From: Nageia nagi
Taxonomy: Eukaryota; Pinophyta
NCBI GenBank assembly: GCA_050084985.1
Contig: JBITNC010000001.1
Coordinates: 29,512,001-29,576,000, forward strand
Length of the DNA: 64,000 nucleotides
Direction: 5' to 3'
The translations under genes and the position numbers were made by a program. Below, piece by piece: positions 34,600 through 45,779 of this stretch; the stretch's first letter is position 1, and each line of letters begins with the position of its first letter. The notes under the pieces are model-generated. The model was not told the DNA's origin, did not search any database, and worked only from the letters and a program-made list of their open reading frames with translations.

Positions 34600-36950
34600 T
34601 ATTATTATTATCTTGTTTAATCATAATAATATTATGATTGATTTATTAGACAAAAGCAAGTGCCCAAATATCTATATTATGTTGAAAATAATTGAATACC
34701 TAGTTTGAGAGTTTATTTGACACTTAATTTTTTTTTTAAAGATTTTATTGGAGGAAGGATTTTTAATGGAATCCTAACCATGTAAAACATTTTGAAATTA
34801 AGCATTTAAACTTAGAAAGAGATAGGATTGAGAATATCCACAAAACAACAACTCATATGAGAAGACACAATAATACTTTAGAACTAAACCTCCTACACAA
34901 ACTTAATAGCTATAAAATGAATAAAGCATACATCAACAATCCTTTTTTATAATACTTAGAGCACACTTGGAGCATCCATGAAACCAACAAAAACTAGCCA
35001 AAATAGAGAAACCATTAGCTATCAACCCTCCTTACTAGCTTCCACTTCCATTTAACATAGAATTTTCCTATGAGCCTTAACCATAACTAAAGTGGATTTG
35101 ATAATACCTAGGATGGTATTATCCTTACGTAGGCTACCCTCAACCTTTGTAGAAACCTTTAGATTAGGCTCAGTCCCTTCCACTTTTTAGCTTTGTAAGT
35201 TAAGATATTAAGGAGGCCCTTTGGTGATGCACATTTCTCCTCCATTGATAGCATCTCTTGAGCTCCTTCCAATCTACCTTCAATACCAATCGATTGCATT
35301 TCATGGCCTTCTCTATCCATATCCAATCATTCCAATGATTTTTCCATAATGTCAATCACATCAAGATCATCCTCAGCATCTAAAACCTTTGTAAAAGTTA
35401 CACCCTTCTTTTCTTTATAGGTTTGATACCATTTCCCTTCAATCCTACTTGGTTGCCAATCCTCACCCTTGAATTTGATTTGGTGTTTCTTCTCCAAAAC
35501 TCCTCTAGCTTTAACTTCCATAATTTCAACTATTGGACCCTCTTTTGGTGCCAACTATTGAACATATATTAAATCCCCATCTATATCATGATGTGTTTAA
35601 AAACCATCAAGATCAAACTTTGGTGGCTAAGGTCACCCACTTTACTCTTCTAGAAATCTTTTACTATCTTATCTAGGTTCGCAAATAGGAAGGCATGGAT
35701 GCTCATTTTGATTCCTTTTAAATGATTTAGGAACCTAAAGTGAAAATTATGGACCCAAATGTTAGTATTATCAAGGGTAATGAAATGCATTATCATAAGA
35801 GAAATCTTCAACCATGATTTTGGGAGCAAAGCATGAGCCATCGATCCTTGCTTTTCTTGTAGGAGCTTCAAACCCCTATGCAGAACTTAACCAACTCCAT
35901 TTTTAAGCTATGGTTATCTTGATGGACCACCTAAACTAAAATATATAGGCTAATTACCTCTAATAATAGCTTTTACTTCACTTGAAATGTGATCCCATAC
36001 ACTTTCATTGAGCCCCCTTGCCAACCTAGTAATATCCTCTTTGTGCCCCTCAAATTTTTCTAAGAAGTCCAAGAGACCTCCTAGTTCCAAGATCATTCAA
36101 ATAATAGAATAAACCTTTAGGGTCCTTGGTTCTAGCCTAAATTATGATCCCTTCACATCCTACTTCCTCTTAGGTGCCATCACTAAATTCAAGAAGCTAA
36201 GGTTCCATAGTGAAAGCTTCTGGGAAAAACCTTGGAAAAATTAGATACCTAATATAGTGGAGCATCAAATGTAAATTGAAACATCCATTTCATTTCATAT
36301 ATTTTGGGGAATAAACCTTTTGAGCCTAAAAATACCTCCTATTCAACTATCTTGTAATGGTGTCTAGACTTCAATGATGGCAAGCCTCTATACGAACCCC
36401 CTAATTGGTACCACCTATCATTACTCTAAATTCCACTATTCATGAAGTTGAGCTTGTGATAAACCCTAGGTTATTGTAAATGCTATAATTTATGTCTATC
36501 CCTTCCCATGTCATGTGGAAAGTTAACTTCCAACCTATCTAACACATTATAATCAATAGATGTGAAGCTTCCTTGACCCAAATTTGCTTGCCCTTATGAT
36601 GAAAAAAGGTGGATACTCTACCAAGTGCCACCTAGATCCAAACTCTTCCATCTAGTCTTATCAATGAAAAATTCCACTCCTAGGACCCACCACCACAACT
36701 ATAAAAAACCACATAGCATGTGGATCCACATCAATATCTAGCAAAGTTGAACCATAAGAGTTAGAGAGAAACCCCTATCTAACTTGCCACCATTCCACAT
36801 CATACAAAATGACAAGCAAGCCCTTTTGAAATTACCCACCTTCCAAAAAATACAACCTAAGGAATTACCCCCCTATAAAAATTTCAAATTTAAAAACCAA
36901 TGGTACCATTCCATTTTATACTTTGACCAAACTTTCCCTCCTATCATCAC
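34600..36950 (-). other. Coding-like remnant, family not recognised
   Basis: On the minus strand several stretches keep an ordinary amino-acid composition. They include LARGLNESVWDHISSEVKAI near 36000, KLLQEKQGSMAHALLPKSWL in the frame 35871-35650, and KGEDWQPSRIEGKWYQTYKE in the frame 35554-35327. They lie downstream of the LINE-2 RNase H end and could be its 3' extension or the ORF1 of another element. I could not match them to DUF4283 or any other domain. Confidence 0.35.
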
Positions 36951-36954
36951 TAGC

Positions 36955-37341
36955 TAGAGTCATGAAACATTTAGAAAAATTACTTTCCCAAACCATTAGA
37001 TCTACCATAACCATTGCATCATTTGCAATCATGTAAGCCAAAATATTAGCCTTTCAAAAATTATGCTAAATAATAATAATTTCAATCTCATCTAATAATC
37101 TTCTAGCCACCATAATCATAGAGTTGATATCCCACCCTAGGGGGATGAGACCTTGAAGCATATTAATCACATTAAGATAGTCCCCAATGATAATGATATT
37201 ATTAAAATTTAACCTTTCAAGCATAGTTAGACTAATGAAGGCTTCCTAGGATTCAACAAAGTGACTAGTTTGATAGCCCAATGGTTTTGTAATGATTAAG
37301 ATAATTTCCCTCCTATGATCTCTAACAAATCTTGTCGTTCC
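36955..37341 (-). pseudogene. LINE-2 RNase H, distal part (split by G2)
   Basis: The minus strand from 37341 reads TRFVRDHRREIILIITKPLG, then HFVES(stop)EAFISLTMLERL, NNIIIIGDYLNVINMLQGL and later MIMVARRLLDEI. These match the G-V-I-R-D-x-x-G...E-A-x-A-x-x-x-x-L...G-D-S-x-x-V-I-x-x-L pattern of RVT_3 RNase H. The missing N-terminal block (N-F-D-G...G-G-A) sits across gypsy G2 at about 45440-45375. Joining across the 5-bp target duplication keeps the reading frame, so G2 split one RNase H domain. Confidence 0.85.
37337..37341. other. Target-site duplication of G2, left copy
   Basis: GTTCC, against GCTCC at 45370-45374: four of five bases match. Confidence 0.8.
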
Positions 37342-38060
37342 TAATCCAAATTGGATCATGTGTTATCTTTTCAGGAGAAATACTCATTCCAATGTATATG
37401 TACTTGAAGATAGATTAAATAATACAATCTAAAGTTTTTTGACATTTAGGTTTAGGCCACCAATGACATGCAAATTGCTGATTTTAGGGTGCTAACGATG
37501 TGCACCTTGACAAGTCAGTAAGGGCATTTGAAGAGACATTGGCATTTTAGGATATTAAGCAATTCAAGTTACTTGGTCAATGTTTTAGAGTATTCTGAAG
37601 GCTTATTTAATGGCATATCTTGTTCTTGATTCTCAAGTAGAGAGGATTGTAGAGTTTTGGAATTTTAGAATTGTAATAGTTTGAAGGAAGATCAAGAGTC
37701 ATTCTAGAATTGTTGTAGTTTTGATATTGTTTCTTCTTACTCTAGGAGATTATTTTAGTGGTAAGAGATTGTATTGCCATTGTATTAATGGTATTTCTCT
37801 ATGCATGTGATATTGTAATATCCATAGATAATGAGAAGAGAAAGCTCCAATTCCATGCTAGATTAGCCCATATTGGATGAACCAAGGTAAATCATTGTGT
37901 TGATCTTATTATGTGTTTGAGATTTCTATTTTGTGATTTACATTATGTAATTTTCAAATTTATATGCAATTTGTATGATATAATAATGTTGAATGTGTTT
38001 TCATTCAAATATGTAAGTGAAAATTCGAGTATGCTATAAGCATCTAGTGATTATGGATCA
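37342..38060 (+). repeat. G2 5' LTR, 719 bp
   Basis: It starts TAATCCAAATTGGATCATG (decayed from TGATCC) and ends TTATGGATCA. It matches the right LTR throughout, including GAGGATTGTAGAGTTTTGGA, GAGTCATTCTAGAATTGTTG and TCCATGCTAGATTAGCCCA. Confidence 0.93.
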
Positions 38061-38062
38061 CA

Positions 38063-38074
38063 TGGTATCAAAGC
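38063..38074 (+). other. G2 primer binding site (tRNA-Met type)
   Basis: TGGTATCAAAGC, two bases after the left LTR; one mismatch to the tRNA-Met complement. Confidence 0.85.
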
Positions 38075-38078
38075 TTAT

Positions 38079-39130
38079 GTGTGCCAAATTAAGGGCCAAA
38101 ATTTTGGGTATTTTAGGCCATCAATGATGTATTTTTTGATGTTTAGGAGGAGATCTCAAAGACCAAAATTAATTCTAGATGATTTTGAGATTGGTCAGAA
38201 GGGAAAAATAACTAAAATGGGTAATACAAAGGAGCAATGGTCTACTATTCATACCATGATGGATGTTGGTTTTCAAAAGAGGTTTTTAGCAATGAAAAAT
38301 CATTTGGCTTATTTGGTTAAGTTGTTGGCTACTGGAGCAAATGAAAATGTCAATAAGAGATATCATGATGTAATTTGGAGACCTGATTCATAATCTTCAT
38401 CAAATAGAGTTCCATTCAAGGTGAAAGCTAAAGTGGACATTCCTACTTTTGGAGGAGAGGTTGATGTAGAAAAAGTGAATAATTGGTGGTTTATTTCCAA
38501 ATTCATGGTGTTATAAATGATGTTGATAAAATATCTTTTGCTAGATTAAATATTAGTGGACATGCTTTAGTTTGGTGGGAAATCCATATAGAAACTTTTA
38601 ATCATGAACACGTATTAGAAATATCTTCTTGGAATGAATTTAAGGAGTTGTTAAGAGATAAATTATATCATTAGGAAATCATAATAAACAATTTATAAAA
38701 TGATAATTATTTATAAAATAAAGAGGGAAAAATGTTCAAGAATACACTACAAAATTTAGGAAACAAGCTACTTTGCTTGAGGTTTCACTAAAAGATCTTC
38801 AAACTTTAATGAAGTACATTGGAGTTTACATAGTCATTTTCAAAAGACTATCATGTTATTTAATCTTAATAATCTTGATCAAGTGTGCATACAAGTGCAG
38901 TACTTAGAGGAGAATTGTAAGGCAATGATACAATATGATGAATCTAAGAAGGCTTCTAATTCAAAGGGAGGATAAGAGAAATGTAAATCTCAAGATAAAG
39001 GCAAAGGTAAGCAAGAAACTAAGACCACTAATATTTCAACGAAAGAAGGTGATGGTAGGCATTGTATTCATTATGATAAACATGGTCATATTGATGATAA
39101 AATATTGAAAATTACATCCAAAATTACATC
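38079..39130 (+). pseudogene. G2 gag (broken)
   Basis: The first open frame (38079-38393) holds an N-terminal region. It is followed in shifted frames by VKAKVDIPTFGGEVDVEKVN, NNWW..., then DKISFARLNISGHALVWWEI and SWNEFKELLRDKLYH (38483-38674). These match the retrotransposon gag core (I-P-x-F-x-G...W-x-x-F-x-x-x-L). Near 39057, HCIHYDKHGHIDDK is a degenerate CCHC zinc knuckle that kept the first Cys, Gly and His. Gag packages the RNA in intact elements. Confidence 0.9.
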
Positions 39131-39329
39131 ACTATAAGCATAAGAATAAGGAGAAAACTAATGCTATGGTTCTTAGATATGATGATATTGAAGGAAGTTC
39201 AAATGTTGATGAAAAAATAAATTATTTAGCTATTTAAAATGTTGAATAACCTCAAGACATTGAAGATAAAAGGATTCAATTATTCCACCTCAAAATTCAA
39301 ATTAAGAAAACTAAAGTAGAATGCATTAT

Positions 39330-39780
39330 TTGGGATTAGAAACTTTCAACCATCCAAATCCATATCCTTTGGGTTGGGTGCATCGCAATGCTAGTTTGCA
39401 AGTCACTAAGTAATGAAAGTTGAAATTTGCTATATGTGCAAAGTACATTGATGAATTTGTGGTTGATGTTGTTCCTTTAGACATTTATGGTGTTATTCTT
39501 GGTAACCCTTACATGTGGGATAGAGATGGTATTTATTATAGAAGATTGAATAAATTATGATTTGTAAAAGATGGAAAGATGATTCTAGCTAGTGCACATA
39601 AAAGCAAGAAAATGTTATCTTTGGTCATTGCTAATCAAGTAAAACATATTGTAAATGCTTATAAAAAGTTTGTTCTAATCATGGTGAAAATCAGAGCCTT
39701 AGTAGAGGTGAATCTCAACCTATTAACGGTATGCCATGCTAATTGCAAACCATTAGTGGCATGCAAAAAAGAGGAATAGA
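39330..39780 (+). pseudogene. G2 aspartic protease region (broken)
   Basis: Plus-strand frames give NPYPLGWVHRNASLQVTK, KFAICAKYIDEFVVDVVPLD and IYGVILGNPYMWDRDGIYYR. These match the L-G-W...V...D-V-V-P-L-D...G-x-L-G-x-P-Y-x-x-x-R-D block of plant gypsy protease regions. The D-T/S-G active-site loop was not seen intact. A stop ends the frame at 39779. Confidence 0.75.
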
Positions 39781-39799
39781 TGCAAAATTTTATTCATGA

Positions 39800-40775
39800 T
39801 TTTATTGACTTATTTGTAGCTCAATATGGATTACCTCCTATGTGGGATATACATCATGATATTCAATTGTTATATGATGCTTCAGTACCCAACATAACTT
39901 TGTATCTGAAATCAATTTTGGAGCAAGGAGAGATAAGGAGGTAGATTTAAGAGTTGGTTGATCAAAGTGTGATCAAACCAAGTACATATCCATGTGGATC
40001 ACCTATTGTTTTGATTCCCAAGAAGGATAAAACTTAGAGAATGTGCATTTGCTATAGAAACTAAATAAAATCACCATAAAAAATCAATATCCTTTGCCTT
40101 AGATAGATGATCTTTTGGATCAGTTGCAAGGGGCAAGATTATTCACAAAATTGGACTTGAGAAGTGAATATCACCAAGTTTGAATCAAGGAGGAGGATAT
40201 TTGAAAGACTACTTTCAAGACAAGAAAAGCCCTATTTGAGTGGATTATTTTTCCATTTGGTTTGTGCAATTCACTAACCACTTTTATGAGGGTAATGAAT
40301 GATGTGCTTTATCCATTTATTGATTCTTTTTTTATGAGGGTAATGAATGACATGCTTCATCCATTTATTGATTCTTTTGTTGTTGTATACTTGGATGATA
40401 TTCTTGTTTATAGTTCTACTTGGGAAGAACATGTTGTACATCTTAGAAAAGTGTTTCAAACTTTGCATAGGGAGAAATTGTTATTAAAAAATTTAAAATG
40501 TGAGTTTAGAAAAGAGTCTTTGGTGTAATTGAGCCATGTTATTGGTCATGAACAACTTAAGATAAATCCTAGTAAAGTAAGTGCTATAGTAGATTGGCCA
40601 AGGCCATCTAATGTAACTGAAGTAAGGAGTTTCTTAGTTGCTATCCAATATTTGAGAAAGTTTATTATTGATTTTTTTCATATTTCTTCACCTTTACATG
40701 ATGTAATCAGAAAGAGGCAAGATTTCCAATGGGGAAAACAACAACAAATATTTTTTGACACTTTGAAGTAAAAGA
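39800..40775 (+). pseudogene. G2 reverse transcriptase (broken, internal duplication)
   Basis: RT blocks in order are PCGSPIVLIPKKDKT (about 39990), QYPLPxIDDLLDQLQGARLF and TKLDLRSEYHQV (40090-40180), [20 protein letters not shown] (40205-40265), then the catalytic [20 protein letters not shown] with YLDD at 40388-40399 intact. Thumb and connection segments follow ([47 protein letters not shown]). A 48-bp direct duplication (40283-40330 and 40331-40378) repeats 16 residues just before the YLDD box. Stops occur at Gln/Trp/Arg positions. Confidence 0.95.
40283..40378 (+). repeat. 48-bp in-frame tandem duplication in G2 RT
   Basis: The unit encodes [16 protein letters not shown], then [16 protein letters not shown]. 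The copies differ at a few bases, so the event is old. It keeps frame but would insert 16 residues immediately before the strand carrying YLDD. Confidence 0.95.
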
Positions 40776-41170
40776 TTATTAGTGCACCTATGCTAGCATT
40801 TCCTAGTTTGTAAAGGCATTTGAAGTGGAGACTAATGCAAGTGACTATGCCATGGAGCCATTTTGTTACAAGAAGGTAAACCAATTTTCTATCATTCTAA
40901 AAAATTTAGTGGGGTTATTTTGAATTATCCTACTTATGATAAGGAAATGTATGCATTGGTTCAAGCTATTAAAAAGTGAAAACATTACTTAATAGGGAAA
41001 TAAAAAATCATTCATACTAATCATCAACCATTAAAGTATTTACAAACTCAATCAAAATTGCAACAAAATAAACACTATAGATGGATTTTTTTTTGCAATA
41101 ATTTCATCTAGTGATCAAGTATAAGAAAGGAACATAAAATAAGGTTGTTAACATGATTTCTAGGTCACCT
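40776..41170 (+). pseudogene. G2 RNase H (broken)
   Basis: Fragments include YPTYDKEMYALVQAIKK (the Y-D-K-E-x-x-A-L-V block with its catalytic Glu), HYLIGK and IIHTNHQPLKYLQTQSKLQQ (the T-D-H-x-x-L-x-Y-L block, Asp changed to Asn), then VVNMISRSP (the V-A-D-x-L-S-R end). Frameshifts separate the N-terminal part. The catalytic Asp change alone would inactivate it. Confidence 0.85.
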
Positions 41171-42269
41171 ATAACTATTATCGATATAGCATAACCTCAA
41201 AGGGTTTGGTATGGTCATGTTCTCCACTGCCTACAATGGTACATTCCTTCAAAGAGCAAAAAGTGGTGGGGATTTGTGTTGGTTTTTTACTCAATCTCCA
41301 ATTTATAGGTTGATTCCTATTTATATTTAAAATTAAAAGTAACTAGAAAGAAATGAAAGGATAAAGAGTTACATGAAAGAGAAAATTAAATAAAAAGAGA
41401 GCTAAAATAAGAAATATACAACCTGGCATTATAGCGTGGGAAACAATCCATGCCAAGATTAAGAATAGTAAGCTATCTTGCACCTAGGGTCTCATAATCA
41501 CAATACATAGCCATAATTTGAAGAAAACACTTCATACATAATATCCATAAAAGTAATACATAGCCACTTTGTTGCAAGAGGGCAAAGCATTATTTGTGTG
41601 TATTATCATATGTGAATATATCTTATAGATTTGGGCAAATTTACTAAAATGTCCAACCCTTTTGATCTCAAAAAGTTAGCTATTTATACATCCTTTCCCC
41701 CTTATTGGGTGGTTGTGTTTTATTAATATAAATAATTGCTTGCATTGAATGAAGTAATTAAAATAGCACTATTTACAATAAATACTACAACTATGTTAGA
41801 TTATATAGTGAATAAGTACCAACATCATGACTATCTAGGAATTTGCAATTTCTAAATAGTCATGTCCATAGAGCCACAATCCTTCTGACATATTGTTGAA
41901 TACTCATACTTTGACCCTATAGTTGATTAAATATGGCACTATAGCTATCTAAATAATTATTTCTCTACAAATTGATGGGTACAATTTGGTACTATGCTCT
42001 ATTAGTTGCTATTTACTTCTCTCCAACCTTCATGATTTCTACTGTAGATATCAGTAATTAGAGTAATGATGGTTGGTAAATATTATGTCAACTTGGTTTG
42101 AGAAAAAACTACCATTTTATGTAAAAATGAGTTGGTGTTGACACATTAACAAGGCCTCGAGGGTCAAACACTTAAGATAAAATGGACCAATGTTCCTTCT
42201 TATGCATTACTTTTACCTTAGCTTGGTGAGTTCTATTTTCTTTGTCCAAGCTTTGTTGATGATTAGCTC

Positions 42270-42640
42270 TTTCAAGACTTGTTGATTTTAGTTAAAAACT
42301 ATGATATCATCACTTAGAATCGATGGGCTCTATTTGATGTTTTCATAAATCTTCATCTACTATTGCTTGTTTTAAGACCTATTAATTTCAATAAAAAATT
42401 ATAACATCATCACTTAGAATTGATGGGCTCTATTTGATGTCTTCATAAATCTTCATTTTCCATTGCTTATTTTGGGACTTGCTAATTTTAGTAAAAAATT
42501 ATGACATCATCACTCATGAATTGGTGGGCTCTATTTGATGTCTTCATAAATCTTCACCCACCATTGCTTACTTTGGGACCCGCAAATTTTAGTCAAAAAT
42601 TATGATGTCATCACTCAAAATTGATGTGCTTTGTATGGAC
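42270..42640. repeat. Tandem array, period about 100 bp, 3.5 units
   Basis: ATGATATCATCACTTAGAAT and variants recur at 42301, 42401, 42501 and 42602. Each of the first three is followed by GATGGGCTCTATTTGATG and TTCATAAATCTTCA. The even spacing is striking. Confidence 0.9.
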
Positions 42641-42714
42641 TTTAGCTCATTTTTCCCATGGACGTGCCAAAAATAGAACTTTCTACTATTAGATGTCTTG
42701 GATCTAAATTTATA

Positions 42715-42960
42715 CAACTCTCAGACACTTGTATTAACAATTCCTGAACACTTCTAAGGGAATGAATATAACTCTTGGACACTTATATTTACATAACTCT
42801 TGGACATTCTAAGGGAAAGAAAATAACTCTTAGAGACTTGTATTTACATAACTCCTAGACATTCTAAAAGAAAGAAAATAACTCCTAGACACTATTATTT
42901 ACAATTCTTGGGCACTCTAAGAGAAAGAAAATAACTCCTGGACACTCTTAAGAGAAATAA
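42715..42960. repeat. Tandem array, period about 55 bp
   Basis: Units combine ATAACTCCTAGACACT, a TATTTACA word and TTCTAAGAGAAAGAA. Four to five copies run from about 42715 to 42960. Confidence 0.85.
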
Positions 42961-43149
42961 ATGAAATAGAAGAATTGATAAGAATAAAAGAATAATTTTG
43001 TATTACCTCCATTCAAAGTGTAATTATGAAAGAATATAATAAATACATATTCCATGCTATTAGCAATGTGCAATACTAATTTTGGGCCATTAATGGCATT
43101 CAAATAGAGTCTAGTGAGTTCCCTCTTAGTGCTAAAATTTCTTCCTTTT

Positions 43150-44250
43150 CTATCTGAATCATTTTCAGAGGCATATGTGTAGGATACTAACTTTGGAGAG
43201 GTGTATGAGAAGTTATCTTCATCTAGGTCCAAGTATGAGGGTTTGGATGAATTTAATTTGTAAAATGAAATTCTTTATCATTTTAATGCATTATGTACTT
43301 GTAGGTGAAAGAATTTGATTGATTAAAGAAGCACATACTTCAAAAATTGTAGGACATTTTAGGGTTGGAAAGACATTGTATAATTTGCAAAGGTATGTAT
43401 ATTGGCCAAAGATGAAAGATCAAGTTGCCAAGTACATAAGGGGTATTCTTTGTGTTGCACTAGCAAGCTAAGTAATAGAAAATTGGGTTTGTATCAGCCA
43501 CTTCCAATACCTTCACATCCATGGGAGTGTATCTCAATGGATTTTGTGGGAGGATTGCTTATAACTAAGAAGAGTCATGACTATTTATTTATTGTTATGG
43601 ATAGATTTAGTAAGATATGTGTTTTAATTCCATGTAAAAAGACTATAATAGGATAAGATGCTACAAATTTATTCCTTTCTCATGTTTGAGTTCATTTTGG
43701 ATTGCCTAATTCCATTGTTTTAGATAGAGATAGTAGATTTTTGGGCAAATTTTAGACATATTTGTGAAAAAAGATGGATACAAGGTTGAAGAGGAGTACT
43801 GCCTTTCATCCTCAAATGGATGGAAAAACTAAGGTGGTGAATAGGTTAGTAGTTCAACTCTTGAGGGGTTATTGTGGCAAGACACCTAAGTCTTGGGATG
43901 TACATCTTGAATATATCCAACATGCATACAATAGGGCAACTCATTCTTCCATCAATAAGAGTCCTTTTGAGACTTGTTTTGGTTATTTACCACCTTCACC
44001 TTTTGAGTGTGTGTTTAGGAAGTAAAGAGATGAAGAAGATTCACTTGAGAAAGAGGAAAAGAAAGTGAAAAAATTTATGAAAAATATTAGCCAAATTCAT
44101 TTGAAAGTTCAAGAGCAACTTGAGACAAGACAAGCCAAGTACAAGATGAGAAATGAAAAACATAGAGTTGGCCATAAGTTTCATGTGGGAGACCATGTTT
44201 GGTTGCATCTTAGTAAGGAGAGGTTGCAAGGATTAGCCAAGAAGTTGAAA
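43150..44250 (+). pseudogene. G2 integrase (broken, catalytic Glu changed)
   Basis: FGEVYEKLSSSRSKYEGLDE (from about 43185) is the linker. IKEAHTSKIVGHFRVGKTLY and NLQRYVYWPKMKDQVAKYIR (43325-43440) form the H-H-C-C zinc region, with the CC part decayed. SMDFVGGL and YLFIVMDRFSKI (43535-43615) carry the first catalytic Asp, and VLDRDSRFLG near 43717 the second. TAFHPQMDGKTKVVNRLVVQ (from 43801) has Lys where the catalytic Glu of T-D-G-Q-T-E-V belongs. AYNRATHSSINKSPFETCFG and HKFHVGDHVWLHLSKER follow. Stops and frameshifts are present. Confidence 0.95.
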
Positions 44251-44643
44251 CCTTAAGGTATGGACCATTTGAGATTATGGAGCAAGTAAGTGAGAATGCT
44301 TTTAGATTGAATCTATCATAATATATAAACATCTATTCAGTTGTGAATGTTGAGAATTTGAAATTATATGAGCCATATATGTTAACTAAAGATGAAGTAA
44401 CTTGTTTAGATCATATTTTTCCATCTATTGATGAATTAGTTCATAATACTATGGATGAACTCAAGGAGGATTCTATATTACAAAATAAGGTTCATGCTAC
44501 AAGAAGAGGTGAGACAGAGCTATGATTGGTTGGATAGAAAGGATAGAATCCTAATAAATCCAAGAGATGGATAGGTCTATAATTGGAGCATTGTATTCTC
44601 ATTTATGTATTTGTGTGACCAATGCTTCTCCATTGGAGAGGAG
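44251..44643 (+). pseudogene. G2 integrase C-terminal tail and 3' end
   Basis: NVENLKLYEPYML and TMDELKEDSILQNKVHATRR (frame 44343-44525) sit where chromodomain-bearing gypsy elements have their C-terminal module, but key chromodomain aromatic residues were not clearly seen. The stretch ends with a purine-rich GGAGAGGAG (44635-44643) directly before the right LTR, the likely polypurine tract. Confidence 0.6.
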
Positions 44644-45369
44644 TGATCCAAATTGGATCATGTGTCATTTTATTTTTTTAGGAGCAATACTCATTCTAGA
44701 GGTATATGGGCTTGGAGATAGACCAAAGATCGAAATCTAGAGTTTTTTTTGCATTCAATTTTAGACCACCAATGTCATGCAAATTACTAATTTTAGGCCA
44801 TTAATGATGTGCACTATGATGAATTAGCAGGGGTATTTGAAGAGACATTGGCATTTGAAGAGACTAAGTGGTTCAAGTTCTTTAGTCGATGTTTTAGAGT
44901 GTTTTGGAGGCTTATTTAATGGTTTATCTCATTCTTGATTCTCAATTAGAGAGGATTATAGAGTTTTGGAATTTTTGAAATGTAATAGTTTGAAAGAAGA
45001 CCAAGAGTCATTCTAGAATTGTTGTAGTTATGAGATTATTTCTTCTTACTGTAGGAGATTGCAGTAGTGATAGGAGATTGTATTACCATTGTATTAATGA
45101 TATTTCTCTATACATGTAATATTGTAATGTCCATAGATAATGAGAAGAAAAGGCTCCAATTCCATGCTGGATTAGCCCACATTAGGTGAATTAAGGTAAA
45201 TCATTATGTTGTTCTTATTGTGTATTTGAGATTGCTAATTTATGATTTACATTATGCAATTTTCAAATTTATATGCTATTTGTATGATCTCATAATGGTG
45301 AATGTATTTTCTTTAGAATTTGTAAGTGAGGATCCAAGTATGCTATAAGCATCTGATGATTATGTATTA
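44644..45369 (+). repeat. G2 3' LTR, 726 bp
   Basis: It starts TGATCCAAATTGGATCATG and ends GATGATTATGTATTA, matching the left LTR with scattered substitutions and small gaps. Confidence 0.93.
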
Positions 45370-45374
45370 GCTCC
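45370..45374. other. Target-site duplication of G2, right copy
   Basis: GCTCC, against GTTCC at 37337-37341. Confidence 0.8.
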
Positions 45375-45445
45375 TCCAAGACTTGTATTATCTTTTGATA
45401 AACCATCAAAGTTAACTGATAACCACCAATAGGGGGATGGATCTA
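45375..45445 (-). pseudogene. LINE-2 RNase H, N-terminal block
   Basis: The minus strand gives PYWWLSVNFDGLSKDNTSLG then GA at the target duplication. This matches P-x-x-G-W-x-K-x-N-F-D-G-x-x-x-x-N-P-G-x-x-G-x-G, with the first catalytic Asp present. The domain resumes at 37341. Confidence 0.85.
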
Positions 45446-45779
45446 ATGAGCTTTATTTCCAAGGTGTTGAAAAATATGATCAATCCTCATTTCTAAACCA
45501 TAATTAGAAATAATCTAGGCTTCAATAAGGGCTTCTTAAATTATCTTAAACTTAAAAATAGATAAATTTTCCTTAATAAAATTAGAAATTTTTAGAGCAA
45601 GGCGATGAGCAGGAAGATTGACATTCTAGACCAACCTATAATTTCTCTCTTTTTGAACTCACCACCAAATATGGAAGAGACTAAAATCCCATAGTCTTCT
45701 CAATATGGTACTAAAGAAGATATTCTCCCATTGTTGTAACAACTCATTGGTTATCCTTGGTACCACCTAATTCATGCAA

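Larger units (their letters stand above)
41200..43130. other. Non-coding block between G2 RNase H and integrase
   Basis: About 1.9 kb with no retroelement domain separates RNase H from the integrase linker, where intact relatives have little or nothing. It holds two tandem arrays (42270-42640 and 42715-42960). A likely start is near 41275 (TGTTGGTTTTTTACTC), but no matching end or target duplication was found, so the nature of the insert is open. Confidence 0.6.
37342..45369 (+). mobile_element. Ty3/gypsy element (G2), both LTRs present
   Basis: LTRs of 719 bp (37342-38060) and 726 bp (44644-45369) have TGATCC...GGATCA-type inverted ends. A tRNA-Met-type primer site follows the left LTR and a purine-rich tract precedes the right one. 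A 5-bp duplication with one change flanks the element. The plus strand encodes gag, aspartic protease, RT, RNase H and integrase in gypsy order. A ~2-kb non-coding stretch with tandem arrays sits between RNase H and integrase and looks inserted. All domains carry stops, and the integrase catalytic Glu is replaced. G2 sits inside LINE-2, so it is the younger of the two. Confidence 0.95.

Noticed and set aside
38079-38393. Possible host gene (104 codons)
   Set aside because: It begins right after the G2 primer site and continues into gag motifs, so it is the retroelement gag start.
42948-43232. 94-codon minus-strand frame
   Set aside because: Antisense to the tandem array and to the G2 integrase linker on the plus strand.
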